From an uncultured Bacteroidota bacterium (lineage in GTDB: Bacteria > Bacteroidota > Bacteroidia > Flavobacteriales > Schleiferiaceae), in assembly GCA_913057235.1 (NCBI GenBank), contig CAJXNI010000011.1:31655-95654 (forward strand): 64,000 bases of DNA, written 5' to 3'. The notes under the pieces are model-generated. The model saw only the letters and a program-made list of their open reading frames with translations, was not told the DNA's origin and did no database searches. Below, one piece after another: positions 1 to 8,680 of this stretch (positions within the stretch are counted from its first letter, which is position 1; the number at the start of each line of letters is the position of its first letter). The position numbers and the translations under genes were made by a program.

Positions 1-120
1 GGTCCGGCTGTACCGGATGTGTTAGTTGAAAATCACCCTACCTCTAAGGCATCGGGCGAAGACCCCCAACTAAAGAAGGCGGTGGAAACCCTTTTGAATG
101 AAATGAGTACAAACAATTAA
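1..120 (+). CDS. C-terminal fragment of a probable S41-family (tricorn-like) peptidase
   Basis: Frame 1 is open from the window edge to a TAA at 118-120 and gives 39 residues. The segment has a VPDVLVEN stretch followed by DPQLKKAVE. This resembles the extreme C-terminus of Bacteroidota S41/tricorn-core peptidases, which usually read VPDIEVDN then DPQLEKA. The catalytic core lies outside the window, so the call rests on this tail alone. It is in the same direction as the papain-like peptidase that starts 15 bp later. Confidence 0.55.
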   Translation, partial: GPAVPDVLVENHPTSKASGEDPQLKKAVETLLNEMSTNN

Positions 121-135
121 TTAAACACAAACTAG

Positions 136-1326
136 ATGATTAGAAAGTATGGCCTAACGGCCGCATTTTTGGGCGCCAGCTTGTTAAGCATGGGCCAGGT
201 TGATTTAATCAATAAGGTCAAAGACAATGGTTCGGACAGCTCTTCTGCCGGCTATGAATTTGAAACCGTGGTAGACCTTGAAACTACCGATGTGCGTAAT
301 CAGGGGCGCAGCGGTACTTGTTGGAGCTACGCCACTACCAGCTTTTTAGAAAGCGAGCTGTTGCGTATGGGCAAAGAGCCAATTGACCTTAGCGAGATGT
401 TTACCGTACGCCAGGTTTACCTGGATAAAGCGGAGAAATACGTGCGCCTGCACGGGCACCTTAATTTTGCCCAGGGCGGTGCTTTACCAGATGTGCTTTA
501 CGTTATTAAAAAGTACGGAGCCGTGCCCCAGGAGGTCTATGAAGGTTTAAACTACGGTACCGATATTAACAACCATGGCGAGCTAGAGGCCATTTTAGCG
601 GCTCAGGTAGAAGCGGTAATCAAGAATAAAAACGGAGAAATCACCCCCAACTGGAGGGAAGCTTTTGAGGCCACTTTAGACGCTTACTTAGGCGCCTATC
701 CTGAGCAATTCACCTACAAAGGCAAAGAATACACCCCTCGCAGTTTTGCTGATGAGTATCTGGAGATAAACCCAGACGACTACGTGCAATTAACTAGTTG
801 GACCCATCACCCCATGAATGAAGAGGCCATTATTCAGGTGCCAGACAATTGGACCTGGGCCAGCAGTTACAATGTGCCACTTAATGATATGGTAGAGGCC
901 GTAAACCATTCTTTACAGAAAGGTTATACCGTTTCCTGGGCAACCGATGTTTCAGAAAAGGGCTTTTCGCTCAAAAATGGTTTGGCTATTGTTCCTGCCA
1001 AAGCGGTAAAAGAAATGTCTGCTGAAGAGCGCAAGAAGCTTTTTAGCGAACCTATTGAGGAAAAAGAAATTACCCCTGAAGTACGCCAGGCTGCCTATAA
1101 TAACTACAGCACCACAGACGACCACGGCATGCAAATTACCGGCATGGTAAAAGACCAAACCGGCACCGTATTTTACATTGTAAAGAACTCTTGGGGTGAA
1201 CGTCAAAACGACAAGCGCCCCGGTTACATTTACGCTTCAGAGGCCTTTGTACGCTATAAAACCATTGGCGTGCTGATGCACAAAGATGCTTTACCCAAAA
1301 GTTTGCAAAAACGTTTTGACCTTTAG
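136..1326 (+). CDS. secreted papain-fold (C1, bleomycin-hydrolase-like) cysteine peptidase
   Basis: The 396-residue protein starts with a short hydrophobic segment ending near residue 21 (SLLSMGQ), which looks like a signal peptide. The C1 peptidase residues are all visible: Gln56 and Cys62 in NQGRSGTCWSYA, His330 in DDHGMQITG, and Asn351 in VKNSWGE. This arrangement and the late position of the His/Asn pair fit the aminopeptidase C/bleomycin hydrolase branch, with a long insert between Cys and His. These are oligomeric peptidases with broad aminopeptidase activity. The signal peptide suggests a periplasmic form, which is common in Bacteroidota. A terminator-like hairpin follows at 1353. Confidence 0.85.
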   Translation: MIRKYGLTAAFLGASLLSMGQVDLINKVKDNGSDSSSAGYEFETVVDLETTDVRNQGRSGTCWSYATTSFLESELLRMGKEPIDLSEMFTVRQVYLDKAEKYVRLHGHLNFAQGGALPDVLYVIKKYGAVPQEVYEGLNYGTDINNHGELEAILAAQVEAVIKNKNGEITPNWREAFEATLDAYLGAYPEQFTYKGKEYTPRSFADEYLEINPDDYVQLTSWTHHPMNEEAIIQVPDNWTWASSYNVPLNDMVEAVNHSLQKGYTVSWATDVSEKGFSLKNGLAIVPAKAVKEMSAEERKKLFSEPIEEKEITPEVRQAAYNNYSTTDDHGMQITGMVKDQTGTVFYIVKNSWGERQNDKRPGYIYASEAFVRYKTIGVLMHKDALPKSLQKRFDL

Positions 1327-1352
1327 AAAAGCGCTGCGCTAAAACTTTTAAT

Positions 1353-1384
1353 GCCCTGATGCCTTTTGGTATCGGGGCTTTTTA
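1353..1384 (+). terminator. rho-independent terminator after the C1 peptidase gene
   Basis: An 11-bp stem with two G-U pairs (GCCCTGATGCC against GGTATCGGGGC) closes a TTTT loop and is followed by a T-run. It separates the peptidase gene from the lipid cluster that starts at 1397. Confidence 0.7.
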
Positions 1385-1396
1385 ATTAGCAGAAAA

Positions 1397-2530
1397 GTGA
1401 GTAACCAAAATCATTATCAAATTGCCGTTGTTGGAGCAGGCTTAGGGGGTTTAGTCAGTGCTTTTGAGCTTGCGCAGAAAGGCTTTAAGGTACTACTGCT
1501 AGAGCGGAAAAGTTTACCGCGCCATAAGGTGTGTGGAGAGTACATTTCCAATGAAGTAAAACCCTTGCTGGAAAGCTTTGGTCTTTTTCCACAAGATTTG
1601 GATTTACCCTCTATCACTCAGTTACAACTTACCGCCCAAAACGGACAACAGGCGCAAAGCCCCTTAGCTCTGGGAGGGTTTGGGGTGAGCCGCTATTACT
1701 TAGACCAGTTTTTGGCACAAAAAGCCGAAGAAGCAGGAGCCCAAATCTTACTAAAAACGGAAGTTACCAACATTCAATTCGAAGGTAGGCAGTTTGAAGT
1801 CAGCACAGCTAAAGGGGGCGTTTTTACCGCAGACCTGGTGATTGGTGCCCACGGCAAACGTTCTAAGTTGGATAAGAACTTGGGGCGCAAATTCATGAAA
1901 CAGAAAACCCCTTACGTAGCCGTAAAACAGCATTTTAAAGCAGACATTCCCGGAGAATTGGTAAGTCTGCACAATTTTGAGGGCGGCTATTGCGGAGTTT
2001 CTCAAGTGGAAGAGCAGCGCGTGAACGTGTGTTATTTAACCACCACCCGTACTTTTAATGCGTATGATTCCATTGCAGATTACCAACAAAAGCACCTGGT
2101 GAAAAACCCTTTTCTTAAAACCTTTTTTGCCAAAGCTGAACCACTTATGCCCAAGCCTTTAGTGATTTCACAGGTTAATTTTAGTGCTAAGCCCCAGGTT
2201 GAAAATCACGTCCTGATGGTAGGCGATGCGGCCGGCTTAATTCACCCGCTCTGCGGTAATGGCATGGCCATGGCCATTCATGCTGCGCATTTGGCCAGCT
2301 ATTACATTGCTGCATTTTTAGAAAAGAAAATGAACCGGGCTGAGATGGAACTGGCCTATCAGCGGGCCTGGAAGGAACAATTTGCACAGCGTTTGCGCTT
2401 TGGCCGTATAGCCAGCCATACTTTAGGTAAAAGTACCTTGAGCAACACAGCCGTGCGGTTAGCTAAAAGCTGGCCGGCCCTACTGCACGGAGTGAGCCGT
2501 TTTGCCCATGGCCAATATATTTCGGTGTAA
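1397..2530 (+). CDS. FAD-dependent oxidoreductase, geranylgeranyl-reductase-like flavoprotein
   Basis: The 377-residue protein has an N-terminal dinucleotide-binding motif (VVGAGLGG, residues 11-18), an acidic residue closing the second strand (LLER), a KVCGEY motif, and the second FAD motif GDAAGLIHPLCGNGM near residue 275. These are the marks of group A flavin monooxygenases and geranylgeranyl reductase-like enzymes. It uses a GTG start. As first gene of the type III polyketide run, it could hydroxylate or oxidise the phenolic product, as the flavoprotein of the Streptomyces srs phenolic-lipid operon does. That role is inferred from context. Confidence 0.8.
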   Translation: MSNQNHYQIAVVGAGLGGLVSAFELAQKGFKVLLLERKSLPRHKVCGEYISNEVKPLLESFGLFPQDLDLPSITQLQLTAQNGQQAQSPLALGGFGVSRYYLDQFLAQKAEEAGAQILLKTEVTNIQFEGRQFEVSTAKGGVFTADLVIGAHGKRSKLDKNLGRKFMKQKTPYVAVKQHFKADIPGELVSLHNFEGGYCGVSQVEEQRVNVCYLTTTRTFNAYDSIADYQQKHLVKNPFLKTFFAKAEPLMPKPLVISQVNFSAKPQVENHVLMVGDAAGLIHPLCGNGMAMAIHAAHLASYYIAAFLEKKMNRAEMELAYQRAWKEQFAQRLRFGRIASHTLGKSTLSNTAVRLAKSWPALLHGVSRFAHGQYISV

Positions 2531-2585
2531 ACCCATTTAGAAAACCTCATGTTTAAATGAAGTTAATTGCGAAGACTTGTACTCT

Positions 2586-3164
2586 ATGAAAAACTTATTT
2601 CTCCTTCTGTTCCTTAGCAGTTCCATGGCCGCCCCTTGGCAATTGAAAAAAGAGCAAGCCGGCATTAAGGTTTACACCCGCTCAGTAGCAGGCTCAAACC
2701 TTGATGAGTTTAAAGGCGTGGCTACCTTACCCGTAAGTCAAGAGGCCATTGTAGCCGCCCTGAAAGACGTAGCCTCTTTGTCCAAATGGCTTCCAGACAA
2801 CAAAGTGGCGCGTGTGCTCAAACAATCGCCCAATCATATTTACTATTATTCAGTTACGGATGCTCCTTTTCCCGTAGACGACCGAGACGCCATTTTACAC
2901 TTTCATTTTCGGCCGGAAGGCAAAAATATGCGGGTTAGTATTGAGGGTTTACCCGATTATTTACCCGAAGAAGAAAACCGGGTGCGGATACCAAGCCTCA
3001 AAGGTTTCTGGTATTTAGAACCCAAGGGAGCTGAGCAAACGCAAGTAACCTATCAGGTTTTAGCTAACCCCGGGGGGAGCATACCTGCCTGGTTAGCCAA
3101 CGCTACAGCCGTAGACCAGCCTTTTGAAACGTTGGCTAACCTCAGAGACTATCTTTCTAAATAA
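2586..3164 (+). CDS. START/SRPBCC lipid-binding protein with signal peptide
   Basis: I chose the ATG at 2586 over an upstream TTG because it gives a clean signal peptide (MKNLFLLLFLSSSMAA). The mature part of about 175 residues reads as a START-type helix-grip fold: WQLKKEQAGIKVYTR at the start, then FKGVATL, LSKWLPD and PFPVDDRDAI. START domains hold a hydrophobic ligand in an internal cavity. Its place between the flavoprotein and the methyltransferase suggests it binds or carries the lipid product outside the inner membrane. That is inference. No catalytic residues are evident. Confidence 0.75.
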   Translation: MKNLFLLLFLSSSMAAPWQLKKEQAGIKVYTRSVAGSNLDEFKGVATLPVSQEAIVAALKDVASLSKWLPDNKVARVLKQSPNHIYYYSVTDAPFPVDDRDAILHFHFRPEGKNMRVSIEGLPDYLPEEENRVRIPSLKGFWYLEPKGAEQTQVTYQVLANPGGSIPAWLANATAVDQPFETLANLRDYLSK

Positions 3165-3173
3165 CCTTAGAAT

Positions 3174-3878
3174 TTGCTATTTCACTTTTCACATAGAAGC
3201 CTAAAACCTGAAATACTGGACGACTTTGAGTTGCAGGGAAACAATTTGGCAGAAAATTTAAAGGAGCTGGAGTGGGTAAACCGCTATCTGGGTGGCTACA
3301 GCCAATTAGGGCAGGCCTTGCAGGAGGTAGTGGAAACACAATCAAATCAAAAACACTGGCACGTGGCTGATATTGGCTGCGGGGGAGGCGATACTTTACG
3401 CTATCTCGCAAAAAAGACGGCCGCCTGGCCCCAGAAGTTTCGGTTAACCGGGGTAGACGCCAATGCTCACGCCATAGCCTACGCTAAGTCCCTTTCAGAA
3501 GGGCTAAACATTGGCTACCAAAAAGCCATGCTTAGCCCAGAACTATTGAAAGCCATGCAGGCCGATGTGGTGCTGTTCAACCTTTTTCTTCATCATTTTA
3601 AGGATGAGGAGATTATTGAATTTTTAAGCACCTGCCAAAAGCAAGGCGTTAAAGTAATTATTACCGATTTGGAAAGAAGCAAACTGGCTTATTTCCTGTT
3701 TAATATGCTCACTAGAATCATAAAATTCTCCCATATTAGCAGACATGATGGACTCCTGAGTATCCAAAAAAGTTTTACGCAAAAAGATTGGGCCTACCTG
3801 TTTCACAAATCTAATTACAGCCGTTACACGGTGAAATGGCGTTGGGCCTTTCGCTGGGTCTGTTGCTTGAATCACTAG
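3174..3878 (+). CDS. class I SAM-dependent methyltransferase of the polyketide cluster
   Basis: This 234-residue protein has the SAM-binding motif I (VADIGCGGGDTLRYL, about residues 62-76), a following acidic motif II (LTGVDAN) and the strand ADVVLFNLFLHHF typical of post-motif II. It uses a TTG start, 9 bp after the START gene. The opening residues (HRSLKPEILDDFELQG) match methyltransferases usually found beside type III polyketide synthases in Flavobacteriia. By analogy with SrsB and BpsB it may methylate the aromatic or pyrone product of the downstream synthase. The substrate is not known. Confidence 0.8.
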   Translation: MLFHFSHRSLKPEILDDFELQGNNLAENLKELEWVNRYLGGYSQLGQALQEVVETQSNQKHWHVADIGCGGGDTLRYLAKKTAAWPQKFRLTGVDANAHAIAYAKSLSEGLNIGYQKAMLSPELLKAMQADVVLFNLFLHHFKDEEIIEFLSTCQKQGVKVIITDLERSKLAYFLFNMLTRIIKFSHISRHDGLLSIQKSFTQKDWAYLFHKSNYSRYTVKWRWAFRWVCCLNH

Positions 3879-3885
3879 ATACCGA

Positions 3886-4950
3886 ATGATGAAGACTAAA
3901 ATATTAGCTACCGCCAAGGCCCTTCCGGCTCATACGCGCTCCACCCAAGAAATTCTCCCTTTCGTAGAAGCATGGCTAGATGGGCAGCCTGAGCGTTTTC
4001 AAAAGAAAGTACTCCGCATTTTCAAATATGCCCAGGTAGACAGGCGCTACAGCATTATGTCGCCCGAAGAGGTTTTTACCGCCACTAGCTTTGAAGACAA
4101 AAACGCGTTGTACGCAGAGCGCATGACCGATTTAGCCGAAGAAGCCCTGGCGAAAGCTTTAGAAAAAGCCGGGGTCAAGCCCGATGAGTTGGACTACATC
4201 ATCACCACTTCCTGCACCGGCATAATGATTCCTTCGGTGGATGCCTACCTCATCAATCGCCTGGAAATGCGGCAAGATATTATACGCATGCCTATCACGG
4301 AAATGGGCTGTGCAGCCGGAGTTTCAGCTCTTATTTACGCCCATGATTTACTGCGGGCGCAACCGCAAAAAAGAGCGGCCATTGTTTCGCTTGAATCACC
4401 TACCAGTACTTTTCAGCTCAATGATTTTAGTATGACCAATGTGGTAAGTGCGGCCATTTTTGGCGATGGGGTAGCGGCTGCCATTTTGGGTCCTCAGCCC
4501 GATGCCCTAAAACCGGTTATTCAAGACCATGGCATGTACCACTTTTACAATGAGCTGCATATGATGGGGTTTAACCTTAGAAACACGGGCCTGCAAATGG
4601 TTTTAGATCCTGAAGTTCCGGCCAAAATTGAAGAGCATTTTGAAAGGATTCTTTTTCCATTTTTAGAGCGCAACCAATTAAGCGTGGCTGATGTAGAGCA
4701 CTTTATTTTTCATCCGGGAGGAAAAAAAATTGTGCAAATGGTAGAGAGCTTATTGCATAAATTAGGCAAAAACATAGATGCCACTAAAAAGGTATTGCGA
4801 GAATACGGGAACATGAGCAGCGCCACGGTACTCTATGTTTTGGAGGAGTATCTAGAACACAAAACCATTGAAGAGGGCGAGCGCGGATTGATGCTCAGTT
4901 TTGGACCCGGTTTTTCAGCGCAACGCCTACTTTTACGCTGGGAAAAATAA
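3886..4950 (+). CDS. type III polyketide synthase (chalcone-synthase-like)
   Basis: The 354-residue length fits the family. The catalytic triad is visible: Cys142 in EMGCAAG, His276 in FIFHPGGKK and Asn309 in EYGNMSSATV. Type III synthases load an acyl starter and extend it with malonyl-CoA on the same Cys, giving resorcinols, pyrones or acyl-phloroglucinols. The gene sits 7 bp after a methyltransferase and lies in a run containing a full set of fatty-acyl chain enzymes. A long-chain acyl starter delivered on the cluster's own acyl carrier protein is therefore plausible. The product class is inferred. Confidence 0.9.
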   Translation: MMKTKILATAKALPAHTRSTQEILPFVEAWLDGQPERFQKKVLRIFKYAQVDRRYSIMSPEEVFTATSFEDKNALYAERMTDLAEEALAKALEKAGVKPDELDYIITTSCTGIMIPSVDAYLINRLEMRQDIIRMPITEMGCAAGVSALIYAHDLLRAQPQKRAAIVSLESPTSTFQLNDFSMTNVVSAAIFGDGVAAAILGPQPDALKPVIQDHGMYHFYNELHMMGFNLRNTGLQMVLDPEVPAKIEEHFERILFPFLERNQLSVADVEHFIFHPGGKKIVQMVESLLHKLGKNIDATKKVLREYGNMSSATVLYVLEEYLEHKTIEEGERGLMLSFGPGFSAQRLLLRWEK

Positions 4951-4955
4951 AACCT

Positions 4956-5921
4956 ATGAATCCATTGTTTCAGCAAATAATCATTAGCACTGCTAAACTT
5001 TACTATGGTAAAAATGCCAGGGGTAAAGAGCAGCTAAAACAGTGGGCCATAGAGCTACGAGATGAACTTAAAGATGCCGTATATCTGGCCGTGGGAGTGG
5101 CCTCGGCCGCCTTTGGTTTAGAGTCTTTTTTAATACCCAATGGTTTTATAGACGGAGGAGTCACCGGTATTTCACTCATTACTAATGTGGTTACTCAAAT
5201 ACCTATAAGCATTCTACTGGTAGTGCTTAACCTGCCCTTCCTAATTATGGGTTGGCGCACCGTTTCTTCGCGCTTCGCATTAAAAAGTATTGGCAGTATT
5301 TTTCTGCTGGCGCTTACCGTACAGTTTGTGCACTTTCCGGTAGTCACGGATAATGAACTCCTGGTAGCCGCTTTTGGCGGATTGTTTTTGGGCCTGGGCA
5401 TTGGTATGGCCGTTAGGGGTGGCGGAATTTTAGACGGTACCGAGGTTTTGGCCATTTACCTAAGCCGCAATTCCAGCCTAACCGTGGGCAACATCATCCT
5501 TATTTTTAACATTCTCATTTTTGCTGCGGGCGCGTATTTTATTTCAGTAGAAACGGCCCTTTTTGCTATACTTACCTACTTTACGGCTGCTAAAACCATT
5601 GATTTTGTAATAGACGGCATTGAAGAGTATATGGGAGTTACCATAATTTCACCTTTTAATGAAGAAATTCGTAAGGCCATTGTAAATCATTTAGGCCGGG
5701 GTTGCACCATTTACCGCGGAAGAAGTGGTTATGCTCCCACGGGTTCAGCACTTAAGGATATTGATATTTTATACACCGTAATTACCAGGCTGGAGATGAG
5801 CAAGCTCAAAACTGAAATCAATAAAATTGACGAAGAGGCTTTTGTAATTATGAACAGCATTAAAGATACCAAAGGGGGCATGGTAAAAAAACGTCCCATT
5901 TCAAAATTTAAGAAGGCATGA
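4956..5921 (+). CDS. YitT family (DUF2179 C-terminal domain) membrane protein
   Basis: The 321-residue protein has five or six hydrophobic segments from about residue 38 to 215, including GVASAAFGLESFLIPNGFIDGG and the glycine-rich GLFLGLGIGMAVRGGGILDG. A C-terminal soluble DUF2179 domain contains GRGCTIYRGRSGYAPTG. This is the standard YitT layout. The family's transported substrate is not established. It lies 5 bp after the polyketide synthase and overlaps the next gene by 4 bp, so it is probably co-transcribed with the lipid genes. It may be a passenger or may serve export. Confidence 0.85.
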   Translation: MNPLFQQIIISTAKLYYGKNARGKEQLKQWAIELRDELKDAVYLAVGVASAAFGLESFLIPNGFIDGGVTGISLITNVVTQIPISILLVVLNLPFLIMGWRTVSSRFALKSIGSIFLLALTVQFVHFPVVTDNELLVAAFGGLFLGLGIGMAVRGGGILDGTEVLAIYLSRNSSLTVGNIILIFNILIFAAGAYFISVETALFAILTYFTAAKTIDFVIDGIEEYMGVTIISPFNEEIRKAIVNHLGRGCTIYRGRSGYAPTGSALKDIDILYTVITRLEMSKLKTEINKIDEEAFVIMNSIKDTKGGMVKKRPISKFKKA

Positions 5922-6694
5922 AACCGGTAGCACTCATTTTAGGAGCAAGCAGCGGTATGGGTTACGCTTCGGCTGAACTTTTAGCCCAAAATGGCTATGA
6001 CCTCATTTTGGTCTACCGGGCTCGCAAAGCGGAGCGCCAAAAAGTGGAGGCTAGCTTTGAAAGCTGGCGCCATGAAATTGGCATTCGTATTTGGGCTTAC
6101 AACCAAGATGCTTTGGATGAGGCCGTCCGCAGTGCCATTTTACAAGAGGTACAAGCCAATGGCTTGCAAGTGAAATTGCTACTACACAGTTTGGCCAAGG
6201 GAAATCTAAAACCCATGGTAGCCCAAAATGAGGGGGAGCGGCTTTTAGCACCTCAGGACTTTGAGCTTACTCTTAATGCCATGGCCACCAGCTACTACAC
6301 TTGGGTGAGTAGTTTGTATCAAAAAAGCCTGCTGGCTCCAAGCGCTAGTTTTTTAGCCCTTACCAGTGAAGGCGCCCGCAAAGCATGGTCGCATTACGGA
6401 GCAGTTTCAGCCGCTAAAGCGGCCCTGGAAGCCATAAACCGGCAGCTGGCGCTGGAGTTGGGTGCATTGGGCCATCGAGCAAATATTTTACAGCCAGGAG
6501 TAACAGATACTCCGGCTTTACGGCTGATACCGGGTAGTGAGCGCTTGCTAAAGTTGGCCGAAAAACGAAATCCCCGTGGGGAACTAACCACTCCTGAAAA
6601 GGTAGCGCAGGTGGTTCTGCTCATGGCATCGCGCGAAAGCGAATGGATCAATGGCGCGGTAATACCGGTAGACGGTGGTGAATCTATTGCATGA
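5918..6694 (+). CDS. SDR-family enoyl-ACP reductase-like protein (FabI/FabL type)
   Basis: The 258-residue Rossmann protein opens with LILGASSGMGYASAELL for NAD(P) binding. The active-site pair is Tyr and Lys six residues apart (HYGAVSAAK). That spacing is typical of FabI/FabL enoyl reductases, whereas ordinary SDR ketoreductases have Tyr-x3-Lys. The C-terminal INGAVIPVDGG fits as well. It overlaps YitT by ATGA and the dehydratase by ATGA. The likely job is reduction of the enoyl intermediate in the cluster's own chain elongation. No separate ketoreductase is present, so that step would need the housekeeping FabG. Confidence 0.75.
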   Translation: MKPVALILGASSGMGYASAELLAQNGYDLILVYRARKAERQKVEASFESWRHEIGIRIWAYNQDALDEAVRSAILQEVQANGLQVKLLLHSLAKGNLKPMVAQNEGERLLAPQDFELTLNAMATSYYTWVSSLYQKSLLAPSASFLALTSEGARKAWSHYGAVSAAKAALEAINRQLALELGALGHRANILQPGVTDTPALRLIPGSERLLKLAEKRNPRGELTTPEKVAQVVLLMASRESEWINGAVIPVDGGESIA

Positions 6695-7140
6695 AAACCA
6701 AGGAAGAAATACTAGCTCTTTTGCCTTACGGACCTGGATTTACTTTTGTAGACGAGCTCAATTATCTGGATGAGCAGCGGGTAGAAGGGCACTATCACTT
6801 TAAGCCCGAGAGCTATTTTTACGCGCACCATTTTAAAGACAAACCGGTTACCCCTGGGGTAATTTTAACGGAGTGCATGGCGCAAATCGGGCTGGTAAGT
6901 TTAGGTCTGTTTTTACTCCTGAAAGAAAGGCCAGAAGAGCCCGAAACCAAGCCTTTGAAAATTGCCTTTACGGAGGCCCAGGTGCAGTTCAAAAAGCCGG
7001 TGTTACCCGGTGAAACGGTATCGGTAACGGCAGAAAAAATATATTGGCGCATGGGAAAACTGAAAGTGAAGACCGAAATGCGAATTGACTCCAATAAGGT
7101 TGTGTGTAGCGGTACTTTAAGTGGAATGATTTTTAAATGA
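6691..7140 (+). CDS. FabZ-like 3-hydroxyacyl-ACP dehydratase
   Basis: This 149-residue hot-dog protein has the FabZ signature: HHFKDKPVTPGVILTECMAQ near residues 46-65, with the conserved His, the PVxPG turn and the Glu of the TECMAQ helix. The length is normal for FabZ. It overlaps the reductase upstream and the ketosynthase downstream by 4 bp each, so the three are translationally coupled. It should dehydrate 3-hydroxyacyl chains on the cluster's carrier protein. Confidence 0.85.
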   Translation: MKTKEEILALLPYGPGFTFVDELNYLDEQRVEGHYHFKPESYFYAHHFKDKPVTPGVILTECMAQIGLVSLGLFLLLKERPEEPETKPLKIAFTEAQVQFKKPVLPGETVSVTAEKIYWRMGKLKVKTEMRIDSNKVVCSGTLSGMIFK

Positions 7141-8426
7141 TGGCTTCCAAAAACCACCGAGTAGTTATTACGGGCTTGGGCATTTGTGCGCCCAACGGGG
7201 TAGGCATGACCAACTTTGAGGAAGCCTTGCGTGCTGGGCGTTCAGGGATTCAACACATTAAAGAGCTGGAAGAATTAAACTTCCGTTGTCAAGTGGGCGG
7301 CATACCCCCTCTAAATTCTGAAATTTTAGAGCAGAACTTCAGCCCTCTGGAGCTTAAAAGACTCAGTGCCAAGGGTGTAATGTACGGTATACTTGCTGCC
7401 TTAGAGGCCTGGCAAGATTCGGGTTTGCCATTGCCCAATCCTGACGATGAACCGCGTTGGCAATGGGGTACTGTTTTTGGGACGGGTATGAGTGGAGTGC
7501 AAACTTTGCGGGAGGCTATTTACAAAACGGATGAAGGGAAAGTAAAACGCTTAGGCGGATCTGTAGTGGAGCAGACCATGCCCAGTGGCATTAGCGCATT
7601 TTTAAGCGGAAAATTAGGTTTGGGCAATTGGGTCACCAGCAACTCCAGTGCCTGTAGTACGGGTACTGAATCCATCATTATGGCGGCTGATCACATCCGG
7701 CAAGGCCGCGCTGAAATAATGCTGGCTGGTGGCTGTGATGCAGATGGCCCCTACGTTTGGGGAGGATTTGATGCTATGCGCGTGCTTAGCAAAAATTTTA
7801 ATGAAGCGCCCACCAAGGCCAGTAGGCCCATGGCTGCTGATGCCAGTGGCTTTGTGCCGGGCAGTGGTGGTGGAGCCTTGGTTTTAGAATCTTTGGCTTC
7901 AGCCGAAAAACGAGGCGCCACCATTTACGGAGAAGTGGCGGGCGGTTATGTGAATAGTGGTGGCCAGCGTGGCAATGGCAGCATGACGGCTCCTAATAAC
8001 CTAGGCACCCAAAAGTGTATTTCGGGTGCCATGGCGCAAGCCCAAGTGAAACCCCAGGAAATTGATCTGATTTGTGGCCACCTCACTTCAACCATGGGCG
8101 ATGTGCTGGAAATCCAAAACTGGAGTACTGCTTTAGGTTTAAAAGGGAAGGATTTTCCCAAAATCAATGCCCTAAAGTCGCTAACCGGCCACTGCCTAAG
8201 CGCAGCCGGGGCTATTGAATCGGTTGCGGCAATCTTGCAGTTGAAACAAAACTGGGCGCACCCTAGTTTAAACTGCCAAAACTTACACCCCGACATTTTA
8301 GCACAAATTGATGCGAATTGTGTAGTACGTGAAACCGAAGTCTTTCCTATGCAGGTGGTGGCCAAATCAAGCTTTGGCTTTGGCGATGTAAACTCCTGCG
8401 TGATTTATAAAAGTTGGAAATTATGA
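7137..8426 (+). CDS. beta-ketoacyl-ACP synthase, FabF/KAS II type
   Basis: The 429-residue protein has the complete thiolase-fold catalytic set: Cys173 in NSSACSTGTES, His315 in CGHLTSTMGD, Lys347 and His352 in LKSLTGHCLSAAGA. This is the Cys-His-His pattern of active KAS I/II, not the Gln-containing chain-length factor pattern. It forms a module with the dehydratase, reductase and carrier protein and would extend the acyl chain. Its carrier protein starts inside its stop codon (ATGA at 8423). Confidence 0.9.
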   Translation: MMASKNHRVVITGLGICAPNGVGMTNFEEALRAGRSGIQHIKELEELNFRCQVGGIPPLNSEILEQNFSPLELKRLSAKGVMYGILAALEAWQDSGLPLPNPDDEPRWQWGTVFGTGMSGVQTLREAIYKTDEGKVKRLGGSVVEQTMPSGISAFLSGKLGLGNWVTSNSSACSTGTESIIMAADHIRQGRAEIMLAGGCDADGPYVWGGFDAMRVLSKNFNEAPTKASRPMAADASGFVPGSGGGALVLESLASAEKRGATIYGEVAGGYVNSGGQRGNGSMTAPNNLGTQKCISGAMAQAQVKPQEIDLICGHLTSTMGDVLEIQNWSTALGLKGKDFPKINALKSLTGHCLSAAGAIESVAAILQLKQNWAHPSLNCQNLHPDILAQIDANCVVRETEVFPMQVVAKSSFGFGDVNSCVIYKSWKL

Positions 8427-8680
8427 CCGAACAAGAAATACAAGATCAGCTAAAAACAGTGATTGAGCCCTATGTGCAAAATCAAGAGGCTTTTGAGAAT
8501 CTCACCAAAGAAACCCAACTAATGGAAGATTTGGAGGTAAACTCGGCTCACCTGGTGGATATTATTTTAGACCTGGAAGAGGCTTTTGATGTAGAGATTG
8601 ATGACGAAGCTGCCGAGAAGATGCTCACGGTTGGGGCGGCTTTAAACATTGTGCAAGAGTTGCTTAACGCGAAGGATTGA
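8423..8680 (+). CDS. acyl carrier protein
   Basis: I place the start at the ATG overlapping the ketosynthase stop; a TTG nine bases upstream is less likely. The 85-residue acidic helical protein has the phosphopantetheine attachment serine in DLEVNSAHLVDIILDLEEAF. The usual DSL motif is replaced by NSA, so the residue before the serine is Asn instead of Asp. That is a known variation in dedicated carrier proteins of secondary lipid clusters. It would carry the growing acyl chain for the adjacent ketosynthase, dehydratase and reductase. Confidence 0.85.
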   Translation: MTEQEIQDQLKTVIEPYVQNQEAFENLTKETQLMEDLEVNSAHLVDIILDLEEAFDVEIDDEAAEKMLTVGAALNIVQELLNAKD

